Shown: piece by piece, positions 33,755 through 42,560 of the stretch | Numbering within the stretch: position 1 is the stretch's first letter | Layout: each line of letters starts with the position of its first letter | Assembly (NCBI GenBank): GCA_013112715.1 | Contig: JABFGB010000017.1 | Span: forward strand, 1-64,000 | Length of the DNA stretch: 64,000 nt | Source: Chloroflexota bacterium | GTDB taxonomy: Bacteria > Chloroflexota > Anaerolineae > Aggregatilineales > J027 | Reading direction: 5' to 3' | The notes under the pieces: model-generated | Databases searched by the model: none | Told to the model about the DNA's origin: nothing | Seen by the model: only the letters and a program-made list of their open reading frames with translations | Translations under genes and position numbers: made by a program

Positions 33755-35557
33755 ATGTATATTTTAGGCATCTCCTGTTTTTATCACGATGCGGCGGCGG
33801 CCCTGATTAAAGATGGTCAGATCGTCGCGGCGGCGATGGAAGAACGTTTTTCTCGGCAGAAACATGATAATAACTTCCCCGCCAAGGCGATTGAATTTTG
33901 CCTTAAACAAGCAGGCATCACGGGCAAAGACCTTGATTACGCCGTATTTTATGAAAAGCCCTTGCAAAAATTTGAGCGTATCCTACTGACCACCTTAAAC
34001 ACGTTCCCACAATCAGTCAATTTGTGGAGCGAGTCGGTCTTGGTATGGCTAAAAGAAAAGCTGTGGGTCAAGAGCATCATCACCAAAGAGGTCGGGATTC
34101 ATCACGACAAGATTCTCTTTTGTGACCACCACATGAGCCATGCCGCCAGTGCCTTTTTTGCTAGTCCCTTTAAAGAAGCAGCCGTTTTGACCGTAGATGG
34201 CGTAGGGGAATGGACAACCACCACGCTTGGCACGGCCACCAGTTATTGGGAAGGCGACACCACTGAAAACGGCAAGCCGACTCGCAACGAAATCAATCTT
34301 TTCGGTGAAGAGCGATTCCCCCATTCGATTGGGCTACTTTATTCGACGTTCACGGCCTTTTTAGGCTTTCGTGTCAATAATGGCGAATACAAAGTGATGG
34401 GTATGGCTCCCTATGGCACGCCGCGCTATATGGATAAGATGGAAAAGATTTTCCGCTATAGCCCCCAAGACGGCAGTTTCCGCCTTAATTTGGATTATTT
34501 TGCCTTCCCCTATTCGACCAAGCAGAGTTTTAATAACAAATTCTTGGATTTGTTTGGCGAGCCGCGCCCCGCCGAAGATGATTTTTTCACAATGGTGACC
34601 AATCCCGAACGGGCTGGCGAAAAAGCGGCGATGGATCGCAACCAGCATTACGCCGATGTTGCGGCTAGTATCCAACAAGTGACCGAAGATGTCTTGATTG
34701 CGATTGCCAACTATCTGCATCAAAAGACGGGTATGAAAAAACTCGTTATGGCGGGTGGGGTCGCGCTGAATACCCGTGCCAATTATCGCATTCTCGCCGA
34801 GACCCCTTTTGAAGAAATCTACATTCAGCCCGCAGCGGGGGATGACGGCGGCGCGTTGGGGGCAGCGCTGTGGGCCTACCATCTGGTACTTCAAAAACCG
34901 CGCAACTGGGTGATGCCCCACGCCTATTGGGGTCAAGCCTATAGTGATGCGGAATGCCGTCAGTTTATGGAATCCAATGGCATTACCTATGAATCCTTTG
35001 AGGGTCAACCCGAAAAACTGATGGATGTGGTGGCCGAATCCCTGACTCAGCGCAAGGTGATAGGCTTACATCAGGGTGCTTTTGAATGGGGGCCACGGGC
35101 GTTGGGCAATCGCAGTATTTTGGCTGACCCCCGCGACGAGGCCATGAAAGAGATCGTGAATACCAAAATCAAATTCCGCGAGCCTTTCCGCCCATTTGCT
35201 CCGGTGATCCTGCGTGACCGCGCCGCCGAATATTTTGATTACCCCGATGTCGAAAAACATGAAGCACCGCGTTATATGTTGATGGTCAGCCCGGTCAAGC
35301 CCGATATGCAGGATAAAATCGCTGCTGTTTCGCACATGGGTACGGGACGTTTGCAGACCATCGAACGCGAAACCAACCCGATTTATTATGGGATTATCGA
35401 GCGCTTTGGGCAGATTACAGGCGTGCCGGTGGTTTTGAATACGTCATTTAATTTGCGGGGTGAGCCGATTGTCAATACCCCACGCGAGGCATTTAACACC
35501 TTCCGCAACAGCGATATTGACATGTTGGTACTGGGTTCCTATCTGATTCGTAAGTGA
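33755..35557 (+). CDS. carbamoyltransferase (NodU/CmcH/TobZ family)
   Basis: 600 aa, the full family length. The N-terminal Kae1-like domain starts ILGISCFYHDAAAALIKDGQ and contains CDHHMSHAASAFFASPF, whose His residues bind iron and ATP in the family. The C-terminal YrdC-like half has GLHQGAFEWGPRALGNRSIL and VLNTSFNLRGEPIV. It moves a carbamoyl group from carbamoyl phosphate, through carbamoyl-AMP, to a hydroxyl of an acceptor. The flanking small membrane proteins and the upstream GT-C enzyme point to O-carbamoylation of a surface glycan. Confidence 0.93.
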   Translation: MYILGISCFYHDAAAALIKDGQIVAAAMEERFSRQKHDNNFPAKAIEFCLKQAGITGKDLDYAVFYEKPLQKFERILLTTLNTFPQSVNLWSESVLVWLKEKLWVKSIITKEVGIHHDKILFCDHHMSHAASAFFASPFKEAAVLTVDGVGEWTTTTLGTATSYWEGDTTENGKPTRNEINLFGEERFPHSIGLLYSTFTAFLGFRVNNGEYKVMGMAPYGTPRYMDKMEKIFRYSPQDGSFRLNLDYFAFPYSTKQSFNNKFLDLFGEPRPAEDDFFTMVTNPERAGEKAAMDRNQHYADVAASIQQVTEDVLIAIANYLHQKTGMKKLVMAGGVALNTRANYRILAETPFEEIYIQPAAGDDGGALGAALWAYHLVLQKPRNWVMPHAYWGQAYSDAECRQFMESNGITYESFEGQPEKLMDVVAESLTQRKVIGLHQGAFEWGPRALGNRSILADPRDEAMKEIVNTKIKFREPFRPFAPVILRDRAAEYFDYPDVEKHEAPRYMLMVSPVKPDMQDKIAAVSHMGTGRLQTIERETNPIYYGIIERFGQITGVPVVLNTSFNLRGEPIVNTPREAFNTFRNSDIDMLVLGSYLIRK

Positions 35558-35573
35558 TTATCCGAGGGCTATT

Positions 35574-35744
35574 ATGCGAGATTTTTTACTTAGGATGGGT
35601 GTGTTGAGTGAGATGCTGCGTTTTCTATGGCGGCGTAAACTCTATTGGCTGATTCCGATGGTGGTGACCTTGCTGCTGTTTGCCGTCTTGATTGTTCTCA
35701 GCAGTTCCAGTGGCGCTGCCCCATTCATCTATTCGCTGTGGTAA
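35574..35744 (+). CDS. very small membrane protein, DUF5989-like
   Basis: 56 aa: MRDFLLRMGVLSEMLRFLWR, then RKLYWLIPMVVTLLLF and a C-terminal APFIYSLW. The layout of a short polar helix, 'R-K-x-x-W-L-x-P', one membrane helix and '(A)PFIY(S/T)L(F/W)' at the end is that of the DUF5989 proteins found next to carbamoyltransferases. It starts 16 bases after the carbamoyltransferase stop and ends 13 bases before the next gene. It is easily missed because of its size. Confidence 0.8.
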   Translation: MRDFLLRMGVLSEMLRFLWRRKLYWLIPMVVTLLLFAVLIVLSSSSGAAPFIYSLW

Positions 35745-35757
35745 GCAGGAGCCACCC

Positions 35758-36108
35758 ATGACTGATTTTGAGATACTGTCGTTAGTCGGATTGGTTTTTG
35801 GGCTGATTGTTGGCCCACTGACCGCACGTAGCTCCATTCGCCGCGAAAAAATCTATGGAGGGACACCTGCCAAGTTGCTGCATTTGTTGGCGGCGGGAAT
35901 GTATGTCGCTACGCCACCGACTATTTTGACGGGAGTGGTTGTTGGTGTCAGTTTAAAAACCCTATTCCCACTGGCCCTTGCGCTAATTTTTGGCAGCTTG
36001 GGTATCCTGCTGATTTTCGCCACCTTTGAGAAACAAGCCCGCCCGGCCCATGATGCCAAATCGGAGCGTGGCTGGACGGCTGAGGATGCCCGCACGTCGG
36101 GGTTGTAA
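35758..36108 (+). CDS. small three-helix membrane protein
   Basis: 116 aa from ATG at 35758, with AGGAG eight bases upstream; the longer frame overlaps the 56-aa gene. Helices are at about 5-22 (LSLVGLVFGLIVGPLTA), 40-65 (LLHLLAAGMYVATPPTILTG) and 72-95 (LFPLALALIFGSLGILLIFA), followed by a charged tail. No family is recognised. As last gene of the operon, it may be part of a membrane complex with the carbamoyltransferase. Confidence 0.75.
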   Translation: MTDFEILSLVGLVFGLIVGPLTARSSIRREKIYGGTPAKLLHLLAAGMYVATPPTILTGVVVGVSLKTLFPLALALIFGSLGILLIFATFEKQARPAHDAKSERGWTAEDARTSGL

Positions 36109-36127
36109 CGCTACCTAGAACACGATG

Positions 36128-36157
36128 AAAAGGACGAGCCTGTAAACTCGTCCTTTT
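36128..36157 (+). terminator. Rho-independent terminator of the carbamoyltransferase operon
   Basis: AAAAGGACGAG and CTCGTCCTTTT form a perfect 11-bp stem with an 8-base loop, ending in TTTTATT. It touches the stop codon of the convergent SGNH gene. Confidence 0.88.
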
Positions 36158-37388
36158 ATTGTGGGGTATCCAAAAGGCCATTTTCGATAATGTAATCATG
36201 CAGCGTTTCGGCAAGCAGTTTATTTCCAGAGGCATCAAGATGGAAATCCAGCGCATAATAAATGCTTTCCCCTTTCTGGATGGCCTCTTGGAAAATCGGG
36301 AGCATATCAATACAGCGCCAGCCTTTTTCTTCACACAGCGCCATCAACATCCGGCGGCTTTCCCCAAGTTGTTGAATATACTCTTCACCTAAATCATCAA
36401 CCAAATATTCGGCATAGGCTTCTTCTTTGGTTGGCAGCAGCACTAGAATCATCTCAGCACCGATTTCTTGCTCGATAAACTTCGCTCCGACTTCATGAGC
36501 CTCCACATTGCGTTCCCAGCCATATTGCACCAGCGGATAAGTCATGCTAAATCCAGAGGGATATTCATTAGTGGCGACCAACATCTCACGCCCATTGACC
36601 TCGCGGGTGACATAGTGTTTATAGGGGCTGGTGGATTTGGGCGGGTCAAGCCATTTTTTCAGCAGGGTATAGACAGCTGAATATTGGGCTAACCCTTTGG
36701 CATCGGGTACTGGATCGGGGCCGGGTGCGCCTGCAAGGGTCTCAGTCTTGCCCTGAATTTGGGCAAGTACATAATCGTCGGAGAGATCGTTAGGATACCA
36801 CTGCCAGACGACTATCTTAGGCTCCAGCGGTGGGCCAATATCCTTAATTAGCGCTAATTGCCCTGCCGAGCCTGTGCCTGCCAGCCCCGCATTAACTGAG
36901 TTCCAGCCATAGTCATTTTGGAGGCGCTGTACCCAGCAATCATTCACCTCTGTCCAACAAAAGGTAAATGAATCCCCAAACGCCAAAATTTGTAAGGGCC
37001 AGCGCGGGCCATCCGTTCTTAGGCCGACGACATGTCCTTCCCAAACCGTACCCGTACTAAAGGTGAATTTGGCATCGCGCCAGTGGATCGGATAATCCTT
37101 GATGCCGGGTTCAAGCCGTGCTTGGAACTTATTATCAATGACAAATGGGAACTCCTGTACCAAGCGCTCCCTATCCCACGGGACACGTCGGACGTGCTGA
37201 ATATCCCCTTGCATTGAAGGGGGCAGCGAATCAAAAGCGACCCGTACAAATATCTCAATCATCAATACGCTAAATGCAAGGCTGAAGAAGGTTAGGATAA
37301 GCCCACTCAGAACCGAACGCAGTTTACTGCCTTTTTTTCGTTCAGCGATAGTCGGGAGGACAGGGTTTTCGGTGTTGTCCGTCGTCAC
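36156..37388 (-). CDS. membrane-anchored SGNH-hydrolase-like protein
   Basis: 410 aa. One membrane helix lies near residues 27-50 (VLSGLILTFFSLAFSVLMIEIFV). The SGNH blocks are: ILAFGDSFTF (nucleophile Ser140), AGTGSAGQL (Gly), VVWQWYPNDLSDDY (Asn) and ALDFHLDASGNKLLAE (Asp/His). Related proteins (AlgJ/AlgX, PatB) O-acetylate or deacetylate exopolysaccharide. The location between glycan-modification genes supports such a role, but substrate and direction cannot be told. Only two bases separate it from the SUMF1 lipoprotein gene upstream, so they form an operon. Confidence 0.82.
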   Translation of the reverse strand: MTTDNTENPVLPTIAERKKGSKLRSVLSGLILTFFSLAFSVLMIEIFVRVAFDSLPPSMQGDIQHVRRVPWDRERLVQEFPFVIDNKFQARLEPGIKDYPIHWRDAKFTFSTGTVWEGHVVGLRTDGPRWPLQILAFGDSFTFCWTEVNDCWVQRLQNDYGWNSVNAGLAGTGSAGQLALIKDIGPPLEPKIVVWQWYPNDLSDDYVLAQIQGKTETLAGAPGPDPVPDAKGLAQYSAVYTLLKKWLDPPKSTSPYKHYVTREVNGREMLVATNEYPSGFSMTYPLVQYGWERNVEAHEVGAKFIEQEIGAEMILVLLPTKEEAYAEYLVDDLGEEYIQQLGESRRMLMALCEEKGWRCIDMLPIFQEAIQKGESIYYALDFHLDASGNKLLAETLHDYIIENGLLDTPQ

Positions 37389-37390
37389 GT

Positions 37391-38206
37391 TTACTCCTCG
37401 ATTGATCTAGCACAGCGGAACCCGATAAACCAATCCCGCCGATCGGGTGGAAATTTGAAGCGGGTCGTCACGGCGGCTGCAAAATCAATATAGCTGCGGA
37501 TCCCGCCCCGATAAACCCGCTGGTTGGTCGTGTCGGTCATATCCTCGCGGCCATCATTGGGGTCATAGGGATAGGGGCGGTGGATGCTGCTGACCCATTC
37601 CCAAACGTTACCTGCCATGTCATAGGCCCCGACCCACGACACCCCGCCAGCGCGACTGCCGACATCAGCAGTTTCGTTCATGAGGGTTCGGTCATATACC
37701 AAGTTTTCGTCAATCATGGTATTGCCCCAAGGATAGATTAAATTGTCCGGGCCACGTGCCGCATATTCCCATTCGGCCTCAGTGGGCAATCTACCGCCAC
37801 GACTGGCACAAAAATCACGGGCCTCAGTCCAGAGGATGTTTTCGCGGGGCTGATTGGGTCGTTGGCCGTTACCGTTTGAGCCATATTGTGCATTGGTTAC
37901 TTCATAGCGATCTAACCAGAAGGCGTCGTCAAAACAGATGGGATGGACGGGGGATTCGTCACGCCTCCCTTTTTCATTACCCATGATGAAACAACCGGGG
38001 GGGACAAGCACCATCTCCACACCATCAATCTCTTCGATAACTGGTGTCCAGTCCGAATTACGAGTCAACGAGCGAATGGGGGTTGGTGGAATGGTAGTCG
38101 GAGTGCGTTTAGGGGCGGTGTTGCGGTCGTCGTCGTTGCCTTTACTACAAGACAAAAGAAATGCCGCCAGCAAAGTCAGCATGACGGCCAGTAGATTTCG
38201 GTTCAC
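37391..38206 (-). CDS. SUMF1/FGE-domain lipoprotein without the catalytic cysteine pair
   Basis: 271 aa. The N-terminus has a lipobox (LLAAFLLSC, Cys20), so it should be a lipoprotein. The rest is a formylglycine-generating-enzyme-like sulfatase-modifying domain: MVLVPPGCFIMGNEKG, DAFWLDRYEVTNAQY, GGRLPTEAEWEYAARG, YDMAGNVWEWVSS and IGFRCARS. In true FGE two C-terminal cysteines bind copper (RGGSxxCxxxxC); here the segment is YRGGIRSYIDFAAAVTTRF, without them. It is therefore more likely a binding domain, perhaps a carbohydrate- or protein-binding partner of the SGNH protein. Confidence 0.87.
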   Translation of the reverse strand: MNRNLLAVMLTLLAAFLLSCSKGNDDDRNTAPKRTPTTIPPTPIRSLTRNSDWTPVIEEIDGVEMVLVPPGCFIMGNEKGRRDESPVHPICFDDAFWLDRYEVTNAQYGSNGNGQRPNQPRENILWTEARDFCASRGGRLPTEAEWEYAARGPDNLIYPWGNTMIDENLVYDRTLMNETADVGSRAGGVSWVGAYDMAGNVWEWVSSIHRPYPYDPNDGREDMTDTTNQRVYRGGIRSYIDFAAAVTTRFKFPPDRRDWFIGFRCARSIEE

Positions 38207-38281
38207 TTTTAATTCACCTTATCTTTACCCAACGACAAAACACAAAGGATAGATGTCATATGCGATTGTACCAAAATCGTC

Positions 38282-38311
38282 TTGTTTGGCTATCCCTGTC
38301 CCCGCTAAAAT
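38282..38311 (+). promoter_or_regulatory. candidate promoter for the sugar dehydrogenase-like gene
   Basis: TTGTTT (38282-38287) and TAAAAT (38306-38311) are 18 bases apart, 38 bases before the start at 38349. Confidence 0.4.
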
Positions 38312-38348
38312 CGTGCTCATACTAGGGTTACGATTAGGAAAAGCCAGA

Positions 38349-39515
38349 ATGAAGCTCAAAACTGTTTTGCAGATTTTTATCTTGCTGAGTCTTATGTTCC
38401 CTCTCTCCGGCACAGTTCAAAGTCAAGACACTCCACAATATCAATGGGTCGAACTCATCGATATTTTCGATAATCCCCTCTATATTACCCATGCGGGAGA
38501 CGGTTCGGGACGCTTATTTGTGGTTGAACAATATGGCTATATCATGATTCTCGATCAAAATATGCAGCTTATCCCCGAACCTTTTTTGGATGTAACAGCC
38601 CAAATGCCAGCGGATGTTACACAAGGCGGCTATACTGAGCGTGGCTTAATTGGACTGGTTTTTCATCCCGATTACAAAAATAACGGCATCTTTTTTGTCC
38701 ACTATGTTCGTTATGACAACAAAGCGATCATTGAACGCTATAAGGTATCCGCTGATAATCCAAATGTCGCCGACCCTACCAGTGGGACAGTGATATTTAG
38801 TGTGGATGACCCCTTCCCCAATCACAACGGCGGCCAGCTTGCCTTTGGGCCAGACGGCTATTTGTATTTCGGTATCGGCGACGGGGGTGACTTGGGGGAT
38901 CCATTCAAAAATGGGCAAAATACCAAAGTTCCCTTTGGCAAAATGCTCCGCGTTGATGTCAATAATACCAATACCTATGCCATCCCGCCGGATAACCCTT
39001 TTGTAGATAATCCCGACTACCTACCCGAAATTTGGGCACTTGGGTTCCGCAATCCTTGGCGTTTTAGTTTTGACCGTCTGACAGGAGATTTGTATATCGC
39101 GGATGTCGGCGAGGCGATGTGGGAGGAAATTGATTTTCAGCCTGCGGGTAGCCCCGGCGGACAAAATTATGGCTGGAATGCGTATGAGGGTAATCATCCG
39201 TTTTCGGATACAACGCCTGTCCCGGAGGATATGACACTCCCCATTTTCGAGTATTCCCATAACGAAGGTTGCTCGGTTACAGGCGGATATGTCTATCGTG
39301 GTCAGGCGATACCGGAGTTGCAGGGCCAGTATTTTTTTGGGGATTATTGTAACGGTGGGGTTTGGACAACCAGCCGAGACGCCGATGGCACTTGGGTGAC
39401 GGTGAATCACGGCTATTTGGGGCGCCAGATTAGCTCTTTCGGTGAGGATGAACAGGGCGAACTCTACATGGTAGATTATAAAGGGGCAATCCTACGCCTC
39501 GAACGGGTTGAATAA
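38349..39515 (+). CDS. PQQ-dependent sugar (glucose/sorbosone) dehydrogenase-like propeller protein
   Basis: 388 aa from ATG at 38349 (MKLKTVLQIFILLSLMFPLSG, a signal peptide) with AGGAAA upstream. The GSDH-type six-bladed propeller shows ITHAGDGSGRLFVVEQYG, ERGLIGLVFHPDYKNNGIFF, FPNHNGGQLAFGPDGYLYFG, GDGGDLGDPF, LWALGFRNPWRFSFDR-like (seen as IWALGFRNPWRFSF), GQNYGWNAYEG and SVTGGYVYRG. These are the motifs of soluble PQQ aldose dehydrogenases (Asd/YliI type). It should oxidise sugars outside the membrane if PQQ is available; no PQQ synthesis genes are in the window. Confidence 0.88.
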   Translation: MKLKTVLQIFILLSLMFPLSGTVQSQDTPQYQWVELIDIFDNPLYITHAGDGSGRLFVVEQYGYIMILDQNMQLIPEPFLDVTAQMPADVTQGGYTERGLIGLVFHPDYKNNGIFFVHYVRYDNKAIIERYKVSADNPNVADPTSGTVIFSVDDPFPNHNGGQLAFGPDGYLYFGIGDGGDLGDPFKNGQNTKVPFGKMLRVDVNNTNTYAIPPDNPFVDNPDYLPEIWALGFRNPWRFSFDRLTGDLYIADVGEAMWEEIDFQPAGSPGGQNYGWNAYEGNHPFSDTTPVPEDMTLPIFEYSHNEGCSVTGGYVYRGQAIPELQGQYFFGDYCNGGVWTTSRDADGTWVTVNHGYLGRQISSFGEDEQGELYMVDYKGAILRLERVE

Positions 39516-39519
39516 TCTT

Positions 39520-40614
39520 TTAAGGGGCAGGCTGCTGCTGTGTAATGCAGTGGATATTGCCCCCACCTAACAAAATCTCCCGCCCCGGTACGCCGATGAC
39601 CTTGCGCTCAGGAAAAAGTGCCTGTAGTTGTTGCAGGGCTGCGACATCGTATGGATCATCGAAAATCGGGACGACGATTCCCCCATTGGCAATGTAAAAA
39701 TTGACATACGATGCGGCCATACGCTGTCCCACTTGGCGGGGATGACTGCTTGCCGAACTATCAACGCCTGCACTTTCGGCTTGGGTGATGTACAGTGGCC
39801 CCGGTTGGTGGATTTTGTGAACTTCGAGGCGACGGCCTTGCGCATCAGTAGCCTGTTTTAGCCGTTCCAGCGCATCACACGAGATGTCATATTGAGGATC
39901 ATGTTGATTATCTGTCCAAGTCAATGCAACGACTCCCGGACGGATAAAACAGGCCAGATTATCAATATGTCCGTCCGTCTCATCCAGATAAACACCCCGG
40001 CCTAACCAGATAATCTGTCGCACGTTCAAATAGTCCGTGAGGGTCTGTTCAATTTCCCCGTGTGATAGCGACGGATTGCGATTCGGATTCAATAGGCATT
40101 CTTCTGTGACCAACGCCGTTCCCTGACCATCTACGTGGATCGCGCCACCTTCCAAGATGAATGAGGCCTTGTAGCGATCCACCTGTTCAATTTCCAAAAC
40201 CTTTTGGGCAACTAGATTGTCCTGATCCCACACGGGATATAGGCCACCATTCAAGCCACCCCACGCATTAAATTCCCAATCAATGCCTCGAATCTCGCCC
40301 ATGTCATTGATAACAAAGGTTGGGCCAGTATCGCGTATCCACGCATCATTCGAGGAAATTTCCACAACGCGGATATTGGATGGCAGTAACGCACGAGCGT
40401 TTTGAAATTGGCCTTGATTTACTCCAACCGTCACAGGTTCGAATTGGCTAATCGCAGCGGCAACCGATGTGAATGCACGCTGGGCGGGTTTGGCTCCATT
40501 GCGCCAGTTATCGGGTCGTTCCGGCCATAACATCCAGCAGCCCGCATGTTTTTCATATTCAGCAGGCATCCGAAAGCCGTCTTGTTTGGGTGTGCTGTTC
40601 AAAAGTTGACTCAT
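39520..40614 (-). CDS. aguA: agmatine deiminase
   Basis: 364 aa. The pentein fold is clear: [23 protein letters not shown] at the start, [35 protein letters not shown], the His-containing [13 protein letters not shown], and the nucleophile Cys356 in [13 protein letters not shown]. It hydrolyses agmatine to N-carbamoylputrescine and ammonia. The gene is divergent from aguB, which performs the next step; 79 bases between the two starts hold the control region. GAGG lies before the start. Confidence 0.96.
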   Translation of the reverse strand: MSQLLNSTPKQDGFRMPAEYEKHAGCWMLWPERPDNWRNGAKPAQRAFTSVAAAISQFEPVTVGVNQGQFQNARALLPSNIRVVEISSNDAWIRDTGPTFVINDMGEIRGIDWEFNAWGGLNGGLYPVWDQDNLVAQKVLEIEQVDRYKASFILEGGAIHVDGQGTALVTEECLLNPNRNPSLSHGEIEQTLTDYLNVRQIIWLGRGVYLDETDGHIDNLACFIRPGVVALTWTDNQHDPQYDISCDALERLKQATDAQGRRLEVHKIHQPGPLYITQAESAGVDSSASSHPRQVGQRMAASYVNFYIANGGIVVPIFDDPYDVAALQQLQALFPERKVIGVPGREILLGGGNIHCITQQQPAP

Positions 40615-40693
40615 AAAACCTCGTGATGTGGAAGAATACGCTACAATAACATACTCTCAAAGATTGTCGCTACCGTCAGGAGGAGAAGCGTTG

Positions 40694-41539
40694 ATGCAAG
40701 CGGTACGGGTCGCGTTGATTCAGGTGGGTTGGCTGGGTAGCCGAGATGCTATGATGGAGCAGTATCGGCAGTTGGTTGGGCGGGCAGTTTCAGTAGGTGC
40801 GGAATTAGTCTGCCTGCCAGAATTTTCACTCTCCCCTTACTTCGCCAGCACCCGTGACCAAGCGGGTTTTGCGTGGGCTGAACCCATTGTTGGGGGCGAA
40901 TCCGAGCAATTTTTTCGCCAACAAGCCACTGAGCATGAAATAACCCTGATTGGCAGCCTCTTTGAAAAAGCCGAGGATGGGCGCTACTTTGATACTGCAA
41001 CCATTCACGGCCCAACTGGAGAGTTACTTGGGACAACCCGTAAAATTCACATCCCCTCTGGCGAAGGCTATAACGAGACGGATTTTTTTGAGGGGTGGGA
41101 CGAATATCCGGTTTTTGACGTGGGGGCGTTAAAGGTTGCCACCCCCACCTGTTATGACCAGTGGTTCCCCGAGTTAGCCCGCATCTATACCCTAAATGGT
41201 GCGGAATTTGTCTTTTACCCGACGGCGATTGGTTCCGAGCCAACCGACCCAGCTATCGATACCCAAAATTCGTGGGAGACGGTCATGCGTGGGCACGCTA
41301 TCGCCAATGGTATTTTTGTTGGGGCAGCCAATCGCATTGGACAAGAGGGCAACGTTCGATTTTATGGCAGCAGTTTTGTGTGTGATCCGACAGGCAAAAT
41401 TTTGGCGCGGGCCGAACGGGATACGGTTGAAGTGGTGATTGCCGATCTTGAACCGTATACCCTGACCCACTGGCGTGAGCTATTTCCGCTGCTGCGTCAG
41501 CGCCGTCCAGCCATTTACCAGCGCATTACCAAGCCGTAA
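40694..41539 (+). CDS. aguB: N-carbamoylputrescine amidohydrolase
   Basis: 281 aa from ATG at 40694, with AGGAGG upstream; the longer frame would start inside the divergent promoter. The nitrilase triad is complete: Glu43 (LPEFSLS), Lys117 (RKIHIP) and Cys153 (PTCYDQWFPE). It releases putrescine, CO2 and ammonia from N-carbamoylputrescine. Together with aguA it gives arginine-derived putrescine synthesis without ornithine. The sequence NETDFFEGWDEYPVF after the Lys is typical of the AguB/CPA branch. Confidence 0.95.
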   Translation: MQAVRVALIQVGWLGSRDAMMEQYRQLVGRAVSVGAELVCLPEFSLSPYFASTRDQAGFAWAEPIVGGESEQFFRQQATEHEITLIGSLFEKAEDGRYFDTATIHGPTGELLGTTRKIHIPSGEGYNETDFFEGWDEYPVFDVGALKVATPTCYDQWFPELARIYTLNGAEFVFYPTAIGSEPTDPAIDTQNSWETVMRGHAIANGIFVGAANRIGQEGNVRFYGSSFVCDPTGKILARAERDTVEVVIADLEPYTLTHWRELFPLLRQRRPAIYQRITKP

Positions 41540-41553
41540 CATAAGTCAAAACA

Positions 41554-41578
41554 GGGTCATGTGTGAGCAGCATGACCC
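41554..41578 (-). terminator. hairpin between aguB and R2lox genes
   Basis: GGGTCATG and CATGACCC form an 8-bp stem with a 9-base loop. On the minus strand it is followed by TGTTTTGAC, so it best serves the R2lox gene; no T run follows on the plus strand. Confidence 0.6.
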
Positions 41579-41589
41579 ACCTATAGCCA

Positions 41590-42486
41590 TTATGCATCGT
41601 CTTCATCAATTGCATTTTTGGTAATTTGATAGATGTCTTCGATACTCGCCCCACGAGCCTTCTCAATACGTGCCAGTCGCTTTTGGAACTGTCCCATTGC
41701 GTAATTCACAAAATCATCTTCTACTAATCCGAACGGAATAACTTCGTAATGGGAAAATGCTTCATTGATAATCCCTAAAGCTGGCATGACAAGCGTGTTC
41801 ATGGTTTCTTCGAAGACTACCCATAACGCATCATTGTCGGCGATCAGGCGCGACAACAAAAACACCCCGTAGGCAATGTGGCGTGATTCATCTTGTTTCA
41901 GATAGGCAACCCCTTTGCGCTGACCGGGGAGCAGATTGTTTCGTTCAAGTGCAGTGAAGTAGGCGTGGTATCCGGTCTCGGCTAACATTCCCTCAACGAC
42001 CATGTTGTAGGTTGCTGAGGCGCGAACCTGTGCTTCGGGAGATGAATCATGGGTAAGTCGTTGTAGCGCTTCGGGCAGGGCGTGATAAAACAGATAGCGG
42101 TAATTATCGGTGTGATAGTGGCTTAAATCACGAACTTCTCCCGTGACTTCTTCCAAAAATCGGCAGAAAAAATCAGTGTGTTTGGCTTCCTCCCACAGAA
42201 AGGTAGTCAAATAAAGTTCTTCTTCAACCCTTCCCTCCTGTGCGATCACTTGGATGAGGGGCAGCAAGTCTAATGTAACAGCCTCTTCACCTGCTTGAAA
42301 CAGGGTCGTCAGGCGCAGGATCACATCTTTTTCATCGGGAGTTAGGCGTTTCCAATCTTCGACATCCTGACTGAAATCAATCTCACTCGGATTCCAAATG
42401 CCAAAACGCTTGGCTTTTTCGAACAGCCGCATAGGGGGTGTCTCTCGACGTAATCCGCGTGTAGTTGTCACAAAACTTTGGTGCAT
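41590..42486 (-). CDS. R2-like ligand-binding oxidase (R2lox)
   Basis: 298 aa, a ferritin-like four-helix protein of the ribonucleotide reductase R2 superfamily. The metal ligands are Glu67, Glu100, His103, Glu165, Glu200 and His203 (GEEAV, WEEAKH, VVEGML, DESRHIAYG). The Val70 and Tyr160 that form the ether cross-link in Mycobacterium and Geobacillus R2lox are present, and the Tyr radical site of true R2 is not used in this family. R2lox proteins hold a Mn/Fe centre and a fatty-acid ligand. Their physiological substrate is unknown. It is transcribed away from pfkA. Confidence 0.92.
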   Translation of the reverse strand: MHQSFVTTTRGLRRETPPMRLFEKAKRFGIWNPSEIDFSQDVEDWKRLTPDEKDVILRLTTLFQAGEEAVTLDLLPLIQVIAQEGRVEEELYLTTFLWEEAKHTDFFCRFLEEVTGEVRDLSHYHTDNYRYLFYHALPEALQRLTHDSSPEAQVRASATYNMVVEGMLAETGYHAYFTALERNNLLPGQRKGVAYLKQDESRHIAYGVFLLSRLIADNDALWVVFEETMNTLVMPALGIINEAFSHYEVIPFGLVEDDFVNYAMGQFQKRLARIEKARGASIEDIYQITKNAIDEDDA

Positions 42487-42517
42487 TTGACATTCCTTAC
42501 CTTAATTTTGGTACTAT
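42487..42517 (+). promoter_or_regulatory. promoter for pfkA
   Basis: TTGACA (42487-42492) has the extended -10 TGGTACTAT (core 42512-42517) at 19 bases. The start codon is 44 bases further on. The -35 begins directly after the R2lox start codon on the other strand. Confidence 0.45.
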
Positions 42518-42560
42518 AAACTATTGTAGCGGATTTAGACGAAGGGAGTGGAGGTTCGCC

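Noticed and set aside
34361..35008. Minus-strand reading frame of 215 codons
   Set aside because: Antisense to the well-supported carbamoyltransferase; no motif or signal.
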